Assembly (NCBI GenBank): GCA_028293805.1
Contig: JAQGOC010000365.1
Span: 1-53,343, forward strand
Direction: 5' to 3'
Origin: Gammaproteobacteria bacterium
GTDB taxonomy: Bacteria > Pseudomonadota > Gammaproteobacteria > Steroidobacterales > Steroidobacteraceae
Length of the DNA stretch: 53,343 nt
Positions 27,797 to 36,564 of the stretch are shown piece after piece. How positions within the stretch are numbered: position 1 is the stretch's first letter; each line of letters begins with the position of its first letter. The notes beneath the pieces are model-generated. The model ran no database searches, had not been told where the DNA came from, and was given only the letters and a program-made list of their open reading frames with translations. The translations under genes and the position numbers were made by a program.

Positions 27797-27934
27797 CGGA
27801 CGCACTGTGATTCAGCCGTCGTTTCTTGCGTGAATGTGGACAGGACGAGCCGTTTGTCGCAATCCTGTAATGAGTCATCGGCATTCTTCGCGCTGCCGGC
27901 ACCAGGAGCCAGTCTCAACTTACTTAAGGCCGCA

Positions 27935-28159
27935 ATGATGCAATCGAGCCCACTGGCCATCGTCACCATGCGCCGCGACTTATCGGCGCGCTACGCCTCC
28001 ACCACCCGCCAGTGGCTGGCGGCACGTAACGCCTATCGCCGCCTCCACGAGCAGCCGGTCAAGAACATCATCGCGCTTCGCGACGCTGCCCAGCGCCTCG
28101 ATCAACTCGACCGCGGGCGCGCGGCGCTCATGCGGGACCTCAAGGCGCTGGCGGATTGA
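27935..28159 (+). CDS. Small basic hypothetical protein
   Basis: A 74-residue protein that is mostly helical and basic after residue 12 (RRDLSARYASTTRQWLAARN, then YRRL). No known domain. The ATG at 27935 has AAGG five bases upstream; the frame is open to an earlier ATG at 27830 without a ribosome site. A perfect hairpin follows four bases... from six bases beyond the stop. Function unknown. Confidence 0.5.
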   Translation: MMQSSPLAIVTMRRDLSARYASTTRQWLAARNAYRRLHEQPVKNIIALRDAAQRLDQLDRGRAALMRDLKALAD

Positions 28160-28165
28160 TGCGGC

Positions 28166-28182
28166 GCCCGACCCGGTCGGGC
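28166..28182. terminator. Perfect seven-base hairpin after the small ORF
   Basis: GCCCGAC (28166-28172) pairs with GTCGGGC (28176-28182) around a three-base loop. It follows the stop at 28159 closely. There is no T-run, so it may stabilise the 3' end rather than terminate. Confidence 0.4.
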
Positions 28183-28388
28183 AGACGCGGTCGGTAGACC
28201 TGCCGGGGGTCCCGCTAGCTAGCCCGTAACACCGTCCCAGGCATAATACCTCCCAACCGTACCAGCCTCGACAGCCCCCGCCTCGCTGAGCGTCGCCTCG
28301 CTGGCCCCACGATGCCGCTCGCAGGGCTTGCTGGCGGCCACCTTCCCGTTCACGGACAATGCCCCCTCCATTCGGCGAAACTCCATCC

Positions 28389-29321
28389 ATGTCGTCCGTT
28401 CATACATTCCGCAAGCCGCGCGCGCTCACTCCGGGCGACGCCGTGGCCGTCGTCGCACCGGCCGGGGTCTTTGATCGCGCGGCCTTGGAAGCAGGCATGG
28501 CCGTGATAGGCGCACGATATCGGGTGCGTTATGACGAACGCATCCACGCGCGACATCGGTATCTGGCGGGAGACGATGACCGCCGGCTCGCGGAACTGAG
28601 CACCGCGCTCACAGATCCCGAGACGAAGGCCGTGTTCTGCGCGCGTGGTGGCTACGGGACCATGCGGCTGCTCGCCCAGCTCGCGGGGCGGGCATCAACG
28701 GCCTCCATCGCGCCCAAGCCGCTCATCGGATTTTCCGACATCACCGCGCTCCATCAGTGGTTGCAGACTCAGGGGCTGGCGAGCATCCACGGCCCGGTCC
28801 TCACTCAGCTGGGGCGCCTGCCCGCACAGGCTGGTCCGAATCGGCTGTTCTCACTCCTGGAGTCCGCGTCACCAGCGGAACCACTCTCGGGCACCACCTC
28901 CTACGTCGGAGGTACGGTCGAAGGATCTCTCCTCGGCGGCAATCTGTCGGTCTTCACGCGGCTGCTGGGCACTCCCTTCATGCCGCCTCTCGATGGCGCC
29001 ATCCTTCTGCTCGAAGACGTTGCCGAGCAGCCGTATCGCCTCGATCGAATGTGGACGCACCTCGACCTGGCAGGGGTGTTCCGCCGGATCAGCGGCATCG
29101 TCCTGGGCTCTTTCACAGGCTGTGAACAGCGCGATGCCAGTTACACAGGTGACGACGTGCTGCGCGATCTCGCCGTCGCAACCGGCCTTCCCTGCGCCGC
29201 TGGATTTCCCATCGGACACGGGGACATCAACGAGCCCGTGCCGCTCGGCGTCAGAGTGCGACTTGAAGCGGACGCGAGCCGCCTCACATTCCTCGAAGCA
29301 GCGGTGACTCCGCGCGGCTGA
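28389..29321 (+). CDS. S66 family LD-carboxypeptidase
   Basis: A 310-residue protein. It opens LTPGDAVAVVAPAG, has ARGGYGTMRLL, the nucleophile serine in IGFSDITAL, the conserved Glu in LLEDVAEQPYRLDRM and the His in FPIGHGD, completing the Ser-Glu-His triad of S66 peptidases. They cleave L,D bonds in murein tripeptide/tetrapeptide recycling (LdcA-like, cytoplasmic) or related peptides. The ATG at 28389 was chosen because family members start about ten residues before LxPGD. An in-frame ATG at 28359 is possible. Confidence 0.92.
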   Translation: MSSVHTFRKPRALTPGDAVAVVAPAGVFDRAALEAGMAVIGARYRVRYDERIHARHRYLAGDDDRRLAELSTALTDPETKAVFCARGGYGTMRLLAQLAGRASTASIAPKPLIGFSDITALHQWLQTQGLASIHGPVLTQLGRLPAQAGPNRLFSLLESASPAEPLSGTTSYVGGTVEGSLLGGNLSVFTRLLGTPFMPPLDGAILLLEDVAEQPYRLDRMWTHLDLAGVFRRISGIVLGSFTGCEQRDASYTGDDVLRDLAVATGLPCAAGFPIGHGDINEPVPLGVRVRLEADASRLTFLEAAVTPRG

Positions 29322-29397
29322 GTGGGTGCAGGCGCAACGCTGCTGCTAAAGTGAGTGCGGCTCTCCAGGCCGCTGCTTGACGATTTCGGGGTAACTT

Positions 29398-29940
29398 ATG
29401 GCGCTCGGCGACACGGTGTACGTGTTTGACATTGAGCTTGCGAATTCGGATCGCGCGGTCTACGAGTCGTTGAAGGTGCGTGTGGCGCGGCATCCGTCCG
29501 AGACGGCGGAGCATCTGCTGACGCGAGTCCTCGCTTACTGTCTCGAATACACCGAGGGCATCGCGCTCTCGAACGGACTGTCAGCGCCGGACGAGCCGGC
29601 GATCGCGGTGCGGGATCTGACGGGCGTGTTGCGAGTGTGGATCGACGTAGGCGCCCCGGAGGCAACCCGTCTCCACAAGGCAAGTAAGGCAGCGCCGCGC
29701 GTCGTCATCTATACGCACAAGGATGCAGTTCAACTCGCAACACGGCTCGGCTCGGAGCGCATTCACCGCATGGATGCACTCGAGCTGTACGCGATGGATT
29801 TCGAGTGGCTCTCGAATCTCGCGCAACGGCTGTCGCGGCGGACGACGTTCACACTCACCGTGTCCGAGCAACACCTTTATCTGTCACTCGGCGAAGAGAC
29901 GCTGTCCGGCGTCGTCAAACGAATTCCCGTCGGGCAATAG
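29398..29940 (+). CDS. yaeQ: YaeQ family protein
   Basis: A 180-residue YaeQ protein, full length for the family. Diagnostic segments are YVFDIELANSDRAVYESLKV, HPSETAEHLLTRVLAYCLEY, GLSAPDEPAI and IDVGAPEATRLHKASKAAP. The fold is related to PD-(D/E)XK nucleases, and the E/D/K residues of that core appear kept. YaeQ was once linked to RfaH, but its role remains uncertain. It lies 76 bases after the S66 peptidase gene on the same strand. Confidence 0.95.
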   Translation: MALGDTVYVFDIELANSDRAVYESLKVRVARHPSETAEHLLTRVLAYCLEYTEGIALSNGLSAPDEPAIAVRDLTGVLRVWIDVGAPEATRLHKASKAAPRVVIYTHKDAVQLATRLGSERIHRMDALELYAMDFEWLSNLAQRLSRRTTFTLTVSEQHLYLSLGEETLSGVVKRIPVGQ

Positions 29941-29959
29941 CGCGCCCCAGGCAACCCCC

Positions 29960-30220
29960 CTATTTCAGCAGCGGGTCATCCTTCGGCAGCTGCTTCGAAT
30001 ACCAGATGGCCAGTTTGTGCCGCATGGTGGTTTCGGCAACCTGGTCTTCAGGCAAGGGCTGAATCACTTTGTCGTGCACGAGCAGCCGGTAAATGTACAG
30101 AAGCTTCTGACTCGCGGAGTCGGTCGGCTCGAACTCGACGGCACCGCGTCCTTCCGCGTACTTCACCCCCGCAAGCATCGCCGCCTTGAACAGTTCCGCT
30201 TCGTGTTTGAGCTTCTTCAT
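29960..30220 (-). CDS. DUF5062 family protein
   Basis: An 86-residue soluble protein opening MKKLKHEAELFKAAM, with FEPTDSASQKLLYIYRLLV and MRHKLAIWYSKQLP then a DDPLL end, which matches the DUF5062 family found in Gammaproteobacteria. No biochemical function is known to me. The gene is convergent with yaeQ (20-base gap) and divergent from the VOC operon. Confidence 0.75.
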   Translation of the reverse strand: MKKLKHEAELFKAAMLAGVKYAEGRGAVEFEPTDSASQKLLYIYRLLVHDKVIQPLPEDQVAETTMRHKLAIWYSKQLPKDDPLLK

Positions 30221-30317
30221 GCGCTGACTTTCCGTTGACTTGAGCTGTGGCGAGGTCGCTTCGATGCCTGCCTGGGCGCATCGCGGGCGGCGGGAGCATT
30301 GTACTGACAGGCCCTGC

Positions 30318-30347
30318 TTGACAAGATACTTGCATTTTGTGTTAAAT
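30318..30347 (+). promoter_or_regulatory. Sigma-70-like promoter for the VOC-ArsR-SRPBCC operon
   Basis: A perfect TTGACA (30318-30323) and TTAAAT (30342-30347) with an 18-base spacer lie in an unusually AT-rich stretch. The first gene starts 35 bases later with AAGGAG upstream. The AT-rich tract could also bind the ArsR-family protein of this operon. Confidence 0.6.
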
Positions 30348-30381
30348 ATTTCACGATATAGAAAACATCAAGGAGTCTCAC

Positions 30382-30849
30382 ATGGCCGCTGCTGCAGCCC
30401 CCCGACGTCCCTCCTTCATTCCCTCGGTCGTCTACAAGGACAATCGCGCCGCGCTAAAGTGGTTGCAAAAGGCTTTTGGCTTCGAAGTGAGCGAGGTCCT
30501 GACCGATGCGACGGACAACGTCGTGCACGCCGAGATGAGCCACGACGAGGGCATCGTCATGATCAGCAACGAGTTCGCCGAGTGGGTCACGAGCCCGCAA
30601 TCGGTGGGCGGCAAGAATACGCAGCGGGTGCACGTGCGGCTGGCACAAGGCATCGACGAGCACTGCACCCAGGCACGGCGGGCCGGCGCGAAAATCGTGA
30701 TGGAGCCCGCCGATCAGTTCTACGGCGAGCGCACCTACATCGCAGTCGACCCGGAGGGTCATCACTGGACCTTTTCCCAACCTGTCAAAGCGGTCTCCAG
30801 GGAACAAATGGAAGATGCGAGCGGCTTCAAGTTCACACCACTGAAGTGA
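30382..30849 (+). CDS. VOC family (glyoxalase/bleomycin-resistance-like) protein
   Basis: A 155-residue VOC protein: FIPSVVYKDNRAALKWLQKA FGFE-type opening, HAEMSHDEGIVMIS and the C-terminal GERTYIAVDPEGHHWTFSQP. The family binds a metal with His and Glu residues across two repeats, and H, E and the final DPEGH are present. Substrate is unknown. AAGGAG lies six bases before the ATG, and a good promoter lies upstream. The stop codon overlaps the ArsR start (GTGA), so the gene leads a coupled three-gene operon. Confidence 0.92.
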   Translation: MAAAAAPRRPSFIPSVVYKDNRAALKWLQKAFGFEVSEVLTDATDNVVHAEMSHDEGIVMISNEFAEWVTSPQSVGGKNTQRVHVRLAQGIDEHCTQARRAGAKIVMEPADQFYGERTYIAVDPEGHHWTFSQPVKAVSREQMEDASGFKFTPLK

Positions 30850-31178
30850 GCGTCCAGGATCTGGACCGCACACTCGCGGCGCTGGCGGACCCCTACCGCC
30901 GGCGCGTCGTAGACCTCCTGCGCGAGCGCCCGCGCCGCGTGGGCGAGCTCGCGGAGGCCACCCGGATTTCGTTTCCGAACATGAGCCGCCATCTGAAGCT
31001 GCTGCGCGAGAGCGGGCTCGTCGAAGAGGATCGCGACGAGTTCGATTCCCGCGTACGCATTTACCGCTTGAGGCCGGAGCCCATGACTGATCTGAAAGCG
31101 TGGCTCGAAGAGACTGAAACGCTCTGGAGCCGCCAGCTCACCGCGTTCAAGGCACATCTGCAAAAGACCCGCAAGTGA
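30846..31178 (+). CDS. ArsR-type winged-helix transcriptional regulator
   Basis: A 110-residue ArsR/SmtB-like regulator: LAALADPYRRRVVDLLRERP, then GELAEATRISFPNMSRHLKLLRESGLV as the helix-turn-helix, and a wing SRVRIYRLRPEPM. No cysteine pair for metals is visible, so it belongs to the subgroup paired with SRPBCC proteins rather than metal sensors. The GTG start at 30846 overlaps the VOC stop, and its own stop overlaps the next start. It probably autoregulates the operon. Confidence 0.93.
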   Translation: MSVQDLDRTLAALADPYRRRVVDLLRERPRRVGELAEATRISFPNMSRHLKLLRESGLVEEDRDEFDSRVRIYRLRPEPMTDLKAWLEETETLWSRQLTAFKAHLQKTRK

Positions 31179-31657
31179 CGTCGAAGGTCTACATCGCCTT
31201 ACGCGTGCCCGCCGATCCAATGCGGGCTTTCGAAGCTTTTACGCAAGAAATTGCATTGTGGTGGCGGCCGAGCGAACTTTTTCAAGTGACGCGCGGCGGT
31301 GACGGCACGCTCGCTTTCGAGCCCGGTGTTGGCGGGCGTCTGTTTACTACGCTCGATAACGGGGAAGAATTTGAAATCGGGCGTATCTCGATCTGGGAGC
31401 CGGGCAAGCGTCTCGTCTTCGCCTGGCGCCAGGCGAGCTTCACGCCGGAGCAGGCGACGCAGGTCGAGGTCTGCTTCGAAGCCGTCGGTGCGCAAACACG
31501 AGTGTCGATCGAGCATCGCGCCTGGGACACGATTCCGCGGCGCCATGCCGCGCGCCACGGCTTTCCGGAACAGGTCACACTGCAGCGTGCCGCCGACTGG
31601 TGGCGCCATTCGCTTGGCGCATTCAAACAGCGCATTGCCTCTCGAGCGGACGGTTAG
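31175..31657 (+). CDS. SRPBCC (AHSA1-type) domain protein
   Basis: A 160-residue START/Bet v1-like protein with YIALRVPADPMRAFEAFT, WWRPSELF, GGRLFTTLDNGEEFEIGRI and RLVFAWRQASF, then a helical end ADWWRHSLGAF. This fold binds hydrophobic ligands. ArsR plus SRPBCC pairs are common, with the SRPBCC protein thought to act in ligand handling. The GTG start overlaps the ArsR stop in a GTGA. Confidence 0.92.
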   Translation: MTSKVYIALRVPADPMRAFEAFTQEIALWWRPSELFQVTRGGDGTLAFEPGVGGRLFTTLDNGEEFEIGRISIWEPGKRLVFAWRQASFTPEQATQVEVCFEAVGAQTRVSIEHRAWDTIPRRHAARHGFPEQVTLQRAADWWRHSLGAFKQRIASRADG

Positions 31658-31781
31658 AGGTCAACAGAACGCCGACGCCAAGGCTCCAAATCGCCTGCAA
31701 CAGAACGCGTCCGCAAGCTCCAACGGTTGAGATAGTCGCAGAAATCGGCGCAATGCCGATGCGACGCCTCCGGTCCCGCGG

Positions 31782-32231
31782 TTACAGCAGCAGATCGAAC
31801 AGGGCGAACGCGGACTCCCAGTGCTTCGTCTGGGGATTCTTGAGCGTCGGATCGACTATTTTGAAGCTGCGCGCGAGCGCGACGCTCAAGCCCCCAATGA
31901 CTTCGGGCAGCTTCGCCGGCGTCTCCTCGCCATACGCCAGGTCAAGGGGCGGGAGCTGCGCGAGACCCTGCAGGATCGGCTCGAGCTCGATGCTGTCATC
32001 GAGGCCGCGAAACGCGTGAATGTCCTGCTGCAGCCCCTTCGTGATCGGCAGGTCGAAGGGCTCGATCACATCGCGCGCGTTGGCCTTCGCCTTCGCTTGA
32101 GCCATGAGCAGAAGGTCGTACGTCTTGCGGTGGACGAAATCGCTGTAGCGTCTGAGATCTGCCTTGTCCACATCGAGGCTGCCGGCCTTGCGGAAAAAGC
32201 GCTCGAACTTCGCCACATTCATGACCGTCAC
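31782..32231 (-). CDS. DUF1931 histone-fold protein
   Basis: A 149-residue DUF1931 protein. The MTVMNVAKFERFFRKA opening, LDVDKADLRRYSDFVHRK, ANARDVIEPFDLPITKGLQ and a C-terminal ESAFALFDLLL match the family. Its structure contains paired histone folds like archaeal histones. Members occur sporadically in bacteria; whether they bind DNA is open. The GTG at 32231 was chosen because the family begins MxVxxVAKFERFF and GGAG lies eight bases upstream. A single gene, unrelated neighbours. Confidence 0.9.
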   Translation of the reverse strand: MTVMNVAKFERFFRKAGSLDVDKADLRRYSDFVHRKTYDLLLMAQAKAKANARDVIEPFDLPITKGLQQDIHAFRGLDDSIELEPILQGLAQLPPLDLAYGEETPAKLPEVIGGLSVALARSFKIVDPTLKNPQTKHWESAFALFDLLL

Positions 32232-32369
32232 GATCCCTTCTCCTGCATCAGCACCTTGGCAAGCCCATTTTTGGCTCGCCAGGGGGTCGCAGCCTTGATC
32301 AGGATCAGAAAATCATCAGGATCGCCCGTCCCCGTCCCCGGCCCGCCATTTGCGCAGCGCAGCGTACGC

Positions 32370-34484
32370 TTACGGCGCGTAATCCAAAAAGAACGCCATC
32401 TGGCCGTTCGTCTCGGACCCGACATAGGTGCTCTTGGTGCCGGACGGGTCGAGCGCCAGCACGTACTGCGTGCCTGCGACGAGAGCCAGACCCTTCATGG
32501 CCGACACATACCACGCGCCGTCGGTTCCTCTGGGCACGGTGACCGCCGCTCCGGTTGCAAGCAGGCTGCCCTTCTTGCCGCTGACCACGCTGTAGACTTT
32601 TGGTGTGAACACCTGAGTGCCGCCCGCGCCGCGGGCAAAGAACTCGAAATCGTTCGTCGTGCCCGATGAAGGCGCCGTAAAGATCGAGGACAGCTCCGTG
32701 GGACTTTGAACGTACATCGAGGTGAATCCGGTCGAGGTATCGCCCATTTGAGCGACCGCGGGACCAGACGCGATCGCCACGGTCGGCAGCGACGAAACCG
32801 TAAGGCTCCCGCTGGCATTGGATCCTGCAACTCGCAAGCGCAGAGTGCTGCCCACATCGGCCAACACCGGCCGATAGGTCGGGCCCGCGGCACCCGAGAT
32901 AGCCGAGCAATTGCCGCCAGCGCTATCGCAACGCATCCACTGCAACACGAGCTTGGGAGGCGGGCTGGCATTCCATCCGCCCGCGAATCCACTCAGTATG
33001 CGGTACTGCATCGCCGTACCAGTGAATGACGGTGCAACGTCGTTCACCGGGGCCGCGGCCGGCTGCGCTCCCGCGGACACGGTTTTAAACGGGACCTGCT
33101 CCGACACGTCGCCCGGGCATGAGGCCAGATCCGCGCCATCGCTGTTGAGTATCTGGTGATCGTCCAGATAGTCCGTGACGCCCGCATTCACAGTGACGTG
33201 CACCACCGGCACCACGCCGCTGTTGATATGGCAGGCCTCACCGAAAAGATCCGATGTGTCGAAGTTGAATCCCGAGCGCATCGTCAATACCAGATGCCAG
33301 TTCGGGGGCAGCGTTTGCGGCAGTGTGGGGGAGGTGCCGCCGCCCCAAAGGGCGAAATTGGCGGGACTGGAACCGCCACCGAAGTCCACCGAAATCCCGT
33401 TCACCGTCAGCGACGCGGAGCCCGAGTTGGTAATTTCTATCGCGCCCCCGTCATAGCCGGGGCTGCCATTGTCAGGCCCATGGGTCGCACAGCACTGTGC
33501 CGGCTCACCGATAAACACGGTGTTGGCGGAGCCCGACCACGGAATCAGCCCGGCTGCACTGTCGGCATAGCCCAGCGCTACGACGAGCCCGGCAGGCGGA
33601 CCGCCGGTGCCACCGCCCTGGCTGACGGTGAGATTGTCGAGATTCAAGTACCCCGCGGAGCCGGATGCCGAGTCGAACGTCACAGTGAGCGTGTGCGCGC
33701 CGCTGCTCAAAGACTGATTCAGTGCCAGCGTTGTCCAGGTACTCCAATTGGGAGTGCGCGGGAAGCTCTGGTTGGCTACGAAGACGACGCCGTCCAGCAG
33801 GATCTTACGTGCGATCGCGCCGGCCCCGGCGCTGTAGCGCAGCACGAGATTGGTGGGCCCGCCTGGCGCCGTGAAGGAGAAGGTGACGAATTGACCTTGG
33901 TTGATCCAACAGCAGATGTAGGGTGGATTCTGAGCTCCGGGCCACACGGTCTCCGTGGGCAGATTCGTCTGCGACTTGCCCGCCGCGATGACCTGGGGGC
34001 CCGTGTTTACCGTCTGAGTGACGGTGAGATTGTCGAGATTCAGATAATTGGACGAGCCGGAAGGCCCGTCAAATACAACCGTAAGAGTATGGGTTCCGCT
34101 GCCGAGCGTCTGGTTCAAGGTAAGTGTGGCCCACGTGCTCCAGTTCGCGGTGCGTGGAAATGTTTGATTCGCGACCCATGCAGTCCCGTCGAGCTCGATC
34201 TTCCGCGTGGTCGTGCCGGCCCCCGCGCTGTAGCGCAGCACCAGATCCGTGGACCCGCCGCCCACCGTGAACGTAAAGGTGACGAATTGACCTTGACTGA
34301 TCCAACAGCAGATGTACGGCGGGTTCTGCGCACCCGGCCACACCGTTTCGGTCCGTAGATTCGTCTGCGAAGTGCCGGCAGCAATGGTTTGAGTGGTGGC
34401 CGCCAGAGCTGCGGATCCACAACAGATCCAGACGCTCAGGATGAACAACAGGGACGCAGCCGTGCCCGCAATTTTTATTCTCAT
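32370..34484 (-). CDS. Secreted multidomain protein with duplicated carbohydrate-binding-like module
   Basis: A protein of about 704 residues with a signal peptide (SLLFILSVWICCGSAALA). Two tandem modules of about 132 residues follow (about 30-160 and 162-290), sharing TETVWPGAQNPPYICCW, GQFVTF, LVLRYSAGAG and YLNLDNLTV. They resemble CBM6/35-type beta-sandwich domains. Then come a choice-of-anchor/Ig-like part (EITNSGSASLTVNGISVDFG), a second Ig-like part (LRLRVAGSNASGSLTVSSLP) and a C-terminal domain ending FFLDYAP. It has no catalytic domain I can recognise. It is probably exported and binds polysaccharide or cell surface. The ATG at 34484 has GGAGG close upstream. Confidence 0.8.
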   Translation of the reverse strand: MRIKIAGTAASLLFILSVWICCGSAALAATTQTIAAGTSQTNLRTETVWPGAQNPPYICCWISQGQFVTFTFTVGGGSTDLVLRYSAGAGTTTRKIELDGTAWVANQTFPRTANWSTWATLTLNQTLGSGTHTLTVVFDGPSGSSNYLNLDNLTVTQTVNTGPQVIAAGKSQTNLPTETVWPGAQNPPYICCWINQGQFVTFSFTAPGGPTNLVLRYSAGAGAIARKILLDGVVFVANQSFPRTPNWSTWTTLALNQSLSSGAHTLTVTFDSASGSAGYLNLDNLTVSQGGGTGGPPAGLVVALGYADSAAGLIPWSGSANTVFIGEPAQCCATHGPDNGSPGYDGGAIEITNSGSASLTVNGISVDFGGGSSPANFALWGGGTSPTLPQTLPPNWHLVLTMRSGFNFDTSDLFGEACHINSGVVPVVHVTVNAGVTDYLDDHQILNSDGADLASCPGDVSEQVPFKTVSAGAQPAAAPVNDVAPSFTGTAMQYRILSGFAGGWNASPPPKLVLQWMRCDSAGGNCSAISGAAGPTYRPVLADVGSTLRLRVAGSNASGSLTVSSLPTVAIASGPAVAQMGDTSTGFTSMYVQSPTELSSIFTAPSSGTTNDFEFFARGAGGTQVFTPKVYSVVSGKKGSLLATGAAVTVPRGTDGAWYVSAMKGLALVAGTQYVLALDPSGTKSTYVGSETNGQMAFFLDYAP
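33618..34400 (-). repeat. Intragenic direct duplication with a 396-base period
   Basis: The two binding-like modules of the secreted protein remain close in DNA. For example AAGGTGACGAATTGACCTT occurs near 33881 and again 396 bases later, and TGATCCAACAGCAGATGTA recurs at the same offset. The period is a whole number of codons (132). Confidence 0.8.
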
Positions 34485-34701
34485 AGCTCCTCCCGCCACG
34501 AAGACTCTGGAGCGCGGCTGCAGGCAACTGTTGCCTGTAGCTGTGACAGAGACCAAGTTTTACGGGAATCTACGTCGCTTCCATCGATGGCGCAAGCCAG
34601 ACGGACGATCACGACGGGTGCTCACCGACCGGCGCATGCCAAGCTTGAGTTCAAGAACATACAGGACGGTGCGCCAGCTCGGAAGCTGGGGCTTCGCAGC
34701 T

Positions 34702-36525
34702 TCAGAACAAGGAGCCGGCCTCTCCCAACATCACTTTTCTTACCAGCGGAATTGGCGGCCCACCGTAGGACAGAAACTTATCGTGGAAGGCCTGCCATGA
34801 GTTCTTCGGATCTCCCGCGCCCGCGCCGCCGACGCCCGTGTTTGTCCCCGCAGGTGCCGCTCCAGTCTCCCCTGCAGTTGCGCCTGTCTGTCTGGCCACC
34901 CAGTCGGCGCGCAGCTTGCGGATCATGAGCTTGCCGAGCGTGTAGTTGAGGTAGGCCGGATCGTAGGTGCCGCGCGCAGCCTGCTGACGCGCGTTGCCCG
35001 GATCGGAGAAGGCGCTGTCGCGAAACAGGTTCTCGGCTTGCGCGAGCGTCATCCCCTGGGTATGCAGACCGATTGCCGACAGAAATCGCACATCGCGCAG
35101 CAGGGCATTGGCAAGCTGGCCAATGTGCTGCTCGGCGTCACCGTTACCGAGGCCCTCCTCCCACATCATCTCCTCGCAGTAATGCGCCCACCCTTCCGCG
35201 TACGCATAACCCACCCAGAGCGCGGCAATCTTCGAAGGATTGCGGTTCGCATGGAGGAACTGCTGGAAGTGGCCCGGCCATACCTCGTGCACACTCGTGT
35301 ACAGCAGATCCGCTTCGCCGGGTATGTAGGCGGCCCGCTCTTTCGCCGACCACGACGGATCGGGTGGCGAGATGTTGTAGGTCGATGCCACCCCCTTGTC
35401 GTAGGGACCGGGGATGTTGATGTACGCGAAATTGCCGCGCATGTAGGGAGGCGCTTCAGCGACGAGCGCTTGCTCGTTGCTCGGAATCGTGACGATGTGC
35501 TTGGCGACGATGAAAGCGCGCAGGTCCGCGAGTTGCGCCCGCGCACCCTCGACGGGGCCTCCTTTCGGCTTGTGGGCATTCATCTTGTCGACGCAGGCCC
35601 GAAGCGTGCCTTTCGGCAGGAATTGCGCGCACGCCTCCTTGAGAGCCTGCGTGTTGCGGTCGAGATCCGCACGTCCTATCGCGGCAAGATCGGCAATAGG
35701 CACGTCGACCTGCTCGGTCGCTTTCAGCATCTCGGTAAATAGCGGCTCGCCGAGGGCAAAGGCGTCCGTCGCATTCTCGCGTTGCGACACCAGCCAGGCC
35801 TTCAGGTCATCCATGGCCTTGGCCGCCGTAGCGTCCGCATCTGCCAGCTCCTTCTGTGCGGCCGGATCCTGCACGGAAGCGAAGACCCTGGCGACGTCGT
35901 TGCGATAGAACTGCGCGTAACCGCCAAAGCCCGCGATACCTCGCTCCACCAGGCTTTTCGGAAGCGGCACGTGCAGGTTCGCGCGCACGTCGGCCGCGAT
36001 CTGCGGAATCGCATGAGCGTAGCCGACATATCCCTTGAGTCGCTTCTCGAGGGGTGCGTAGTCGCGGCTCAGGTAGACCTCCGGATCGATCTGGTCGATA
36101 TACCATGCGGGGTTCGTGAACGGGGCGCGTGCGCGGTCGAGCCAGAAGAGCTCACGGTCAATGACACTCAATACGTACTCACGTTCAAAGCTCTGGTCCG
36201 GTGTCAGGGCCGCGGCATCAAACGCGACGGCCTCGGCGCGTGCCTTCTTCAACTGCTCGACGTTCTTGGCGATACCGGCCGCACTCAGATCCGTCATTTG
36301 GCCATCGAATTCGTGGCGTCCCGATTGCACGGCAAAGAAGGGGTGCGCCTTGAAATAATCCTCGATGAAGCGCCCCGCATACTCTGTCCAGGCGGACTGC
36401 GCGGCAGCGCGCGGTTGGGGGGGCACCGGAGCAGCGGGAGCGGGCTGACGCTGGTCGCTGCAGGCTGCCGCCGTGGCTATGAGCAGCACCCACAGCGAAC
36501 GGACACTCGCAATCTTGAACATCAT
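34702..36525 (-). CDS. DUF885 family metallopeptidase-like lipoprotein
   Basis: A 607-residue protein. A signal sequence ends in LIATAAAC, a lipobox-like site, so it is likely a lipoprotein of the periplasmic face. The C-terminal half has the zinc-peptidase-like HEVWPGHFQQF with a downstream YAEGWAHYCEEMM, the family's HExxxGH-type arrangement. DUF885 proteins are probable metal-dependent peptidases, but the substrate is unknown. The start is MMFKIA; either ATG works. It is read leftward 39 bases after the DUF2868 gene. Confidence 0.92.
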   Translation of the reverse strand: MMFKIASVRSLWVLLIATAAACSDQRQPAPAAPVPPQPRAAAQSAWTEYAGRFIEDYFKAHPFFAVQSGRHEFDGQMTDLSAAGIAKNVEQLKKARAEAVAFDAAALTPDQSFEREYVLSVIDRELFWLDRARAPFTNPAWYIDQIDPEVYLSRDYAPLEKRLKGYVGYAHAIPQIAADVRANLHVPLPKSLVERGIAGFGGYAQFYRNDVARVFASVQDPAAQKELADADATAAKAMDDLKAWLVSQRENATDAFALGEPLFTEMLKATEQVDVPIADLAAIGRADLDRNTQALKEACAQFLPKGTLRACVDKMNAHKPKGGPVEGARAQLADLRAFIVAKHIVTIPSNEQALVAEAPPYMRGNFAYINIPGPYDKGVASTYNISPPDPSWSAKERAAYIPGEADLLYTSVHEVWPGHFQQFLHANRNPSKIAALWVGYAYAEGWAHYCEEMMWEEGLGNGDAEQHIGQLANALLRDVRFLSAIGLHTQGMTLAQAENLFRDSAFSDPGNARQQAARGTYDPAYLNYTLGKLMIRKLRADWVARQTGATAGETGAAPAGTNTGVGGAGAGDPKNSWQAFHDKFLSYGGPPIPLVRKVMLGEAGSLF

Positions 36526-36564
36526 CGTCCTCTCTATCCTGATTGAATTTTTTTCGCGGCGGTC

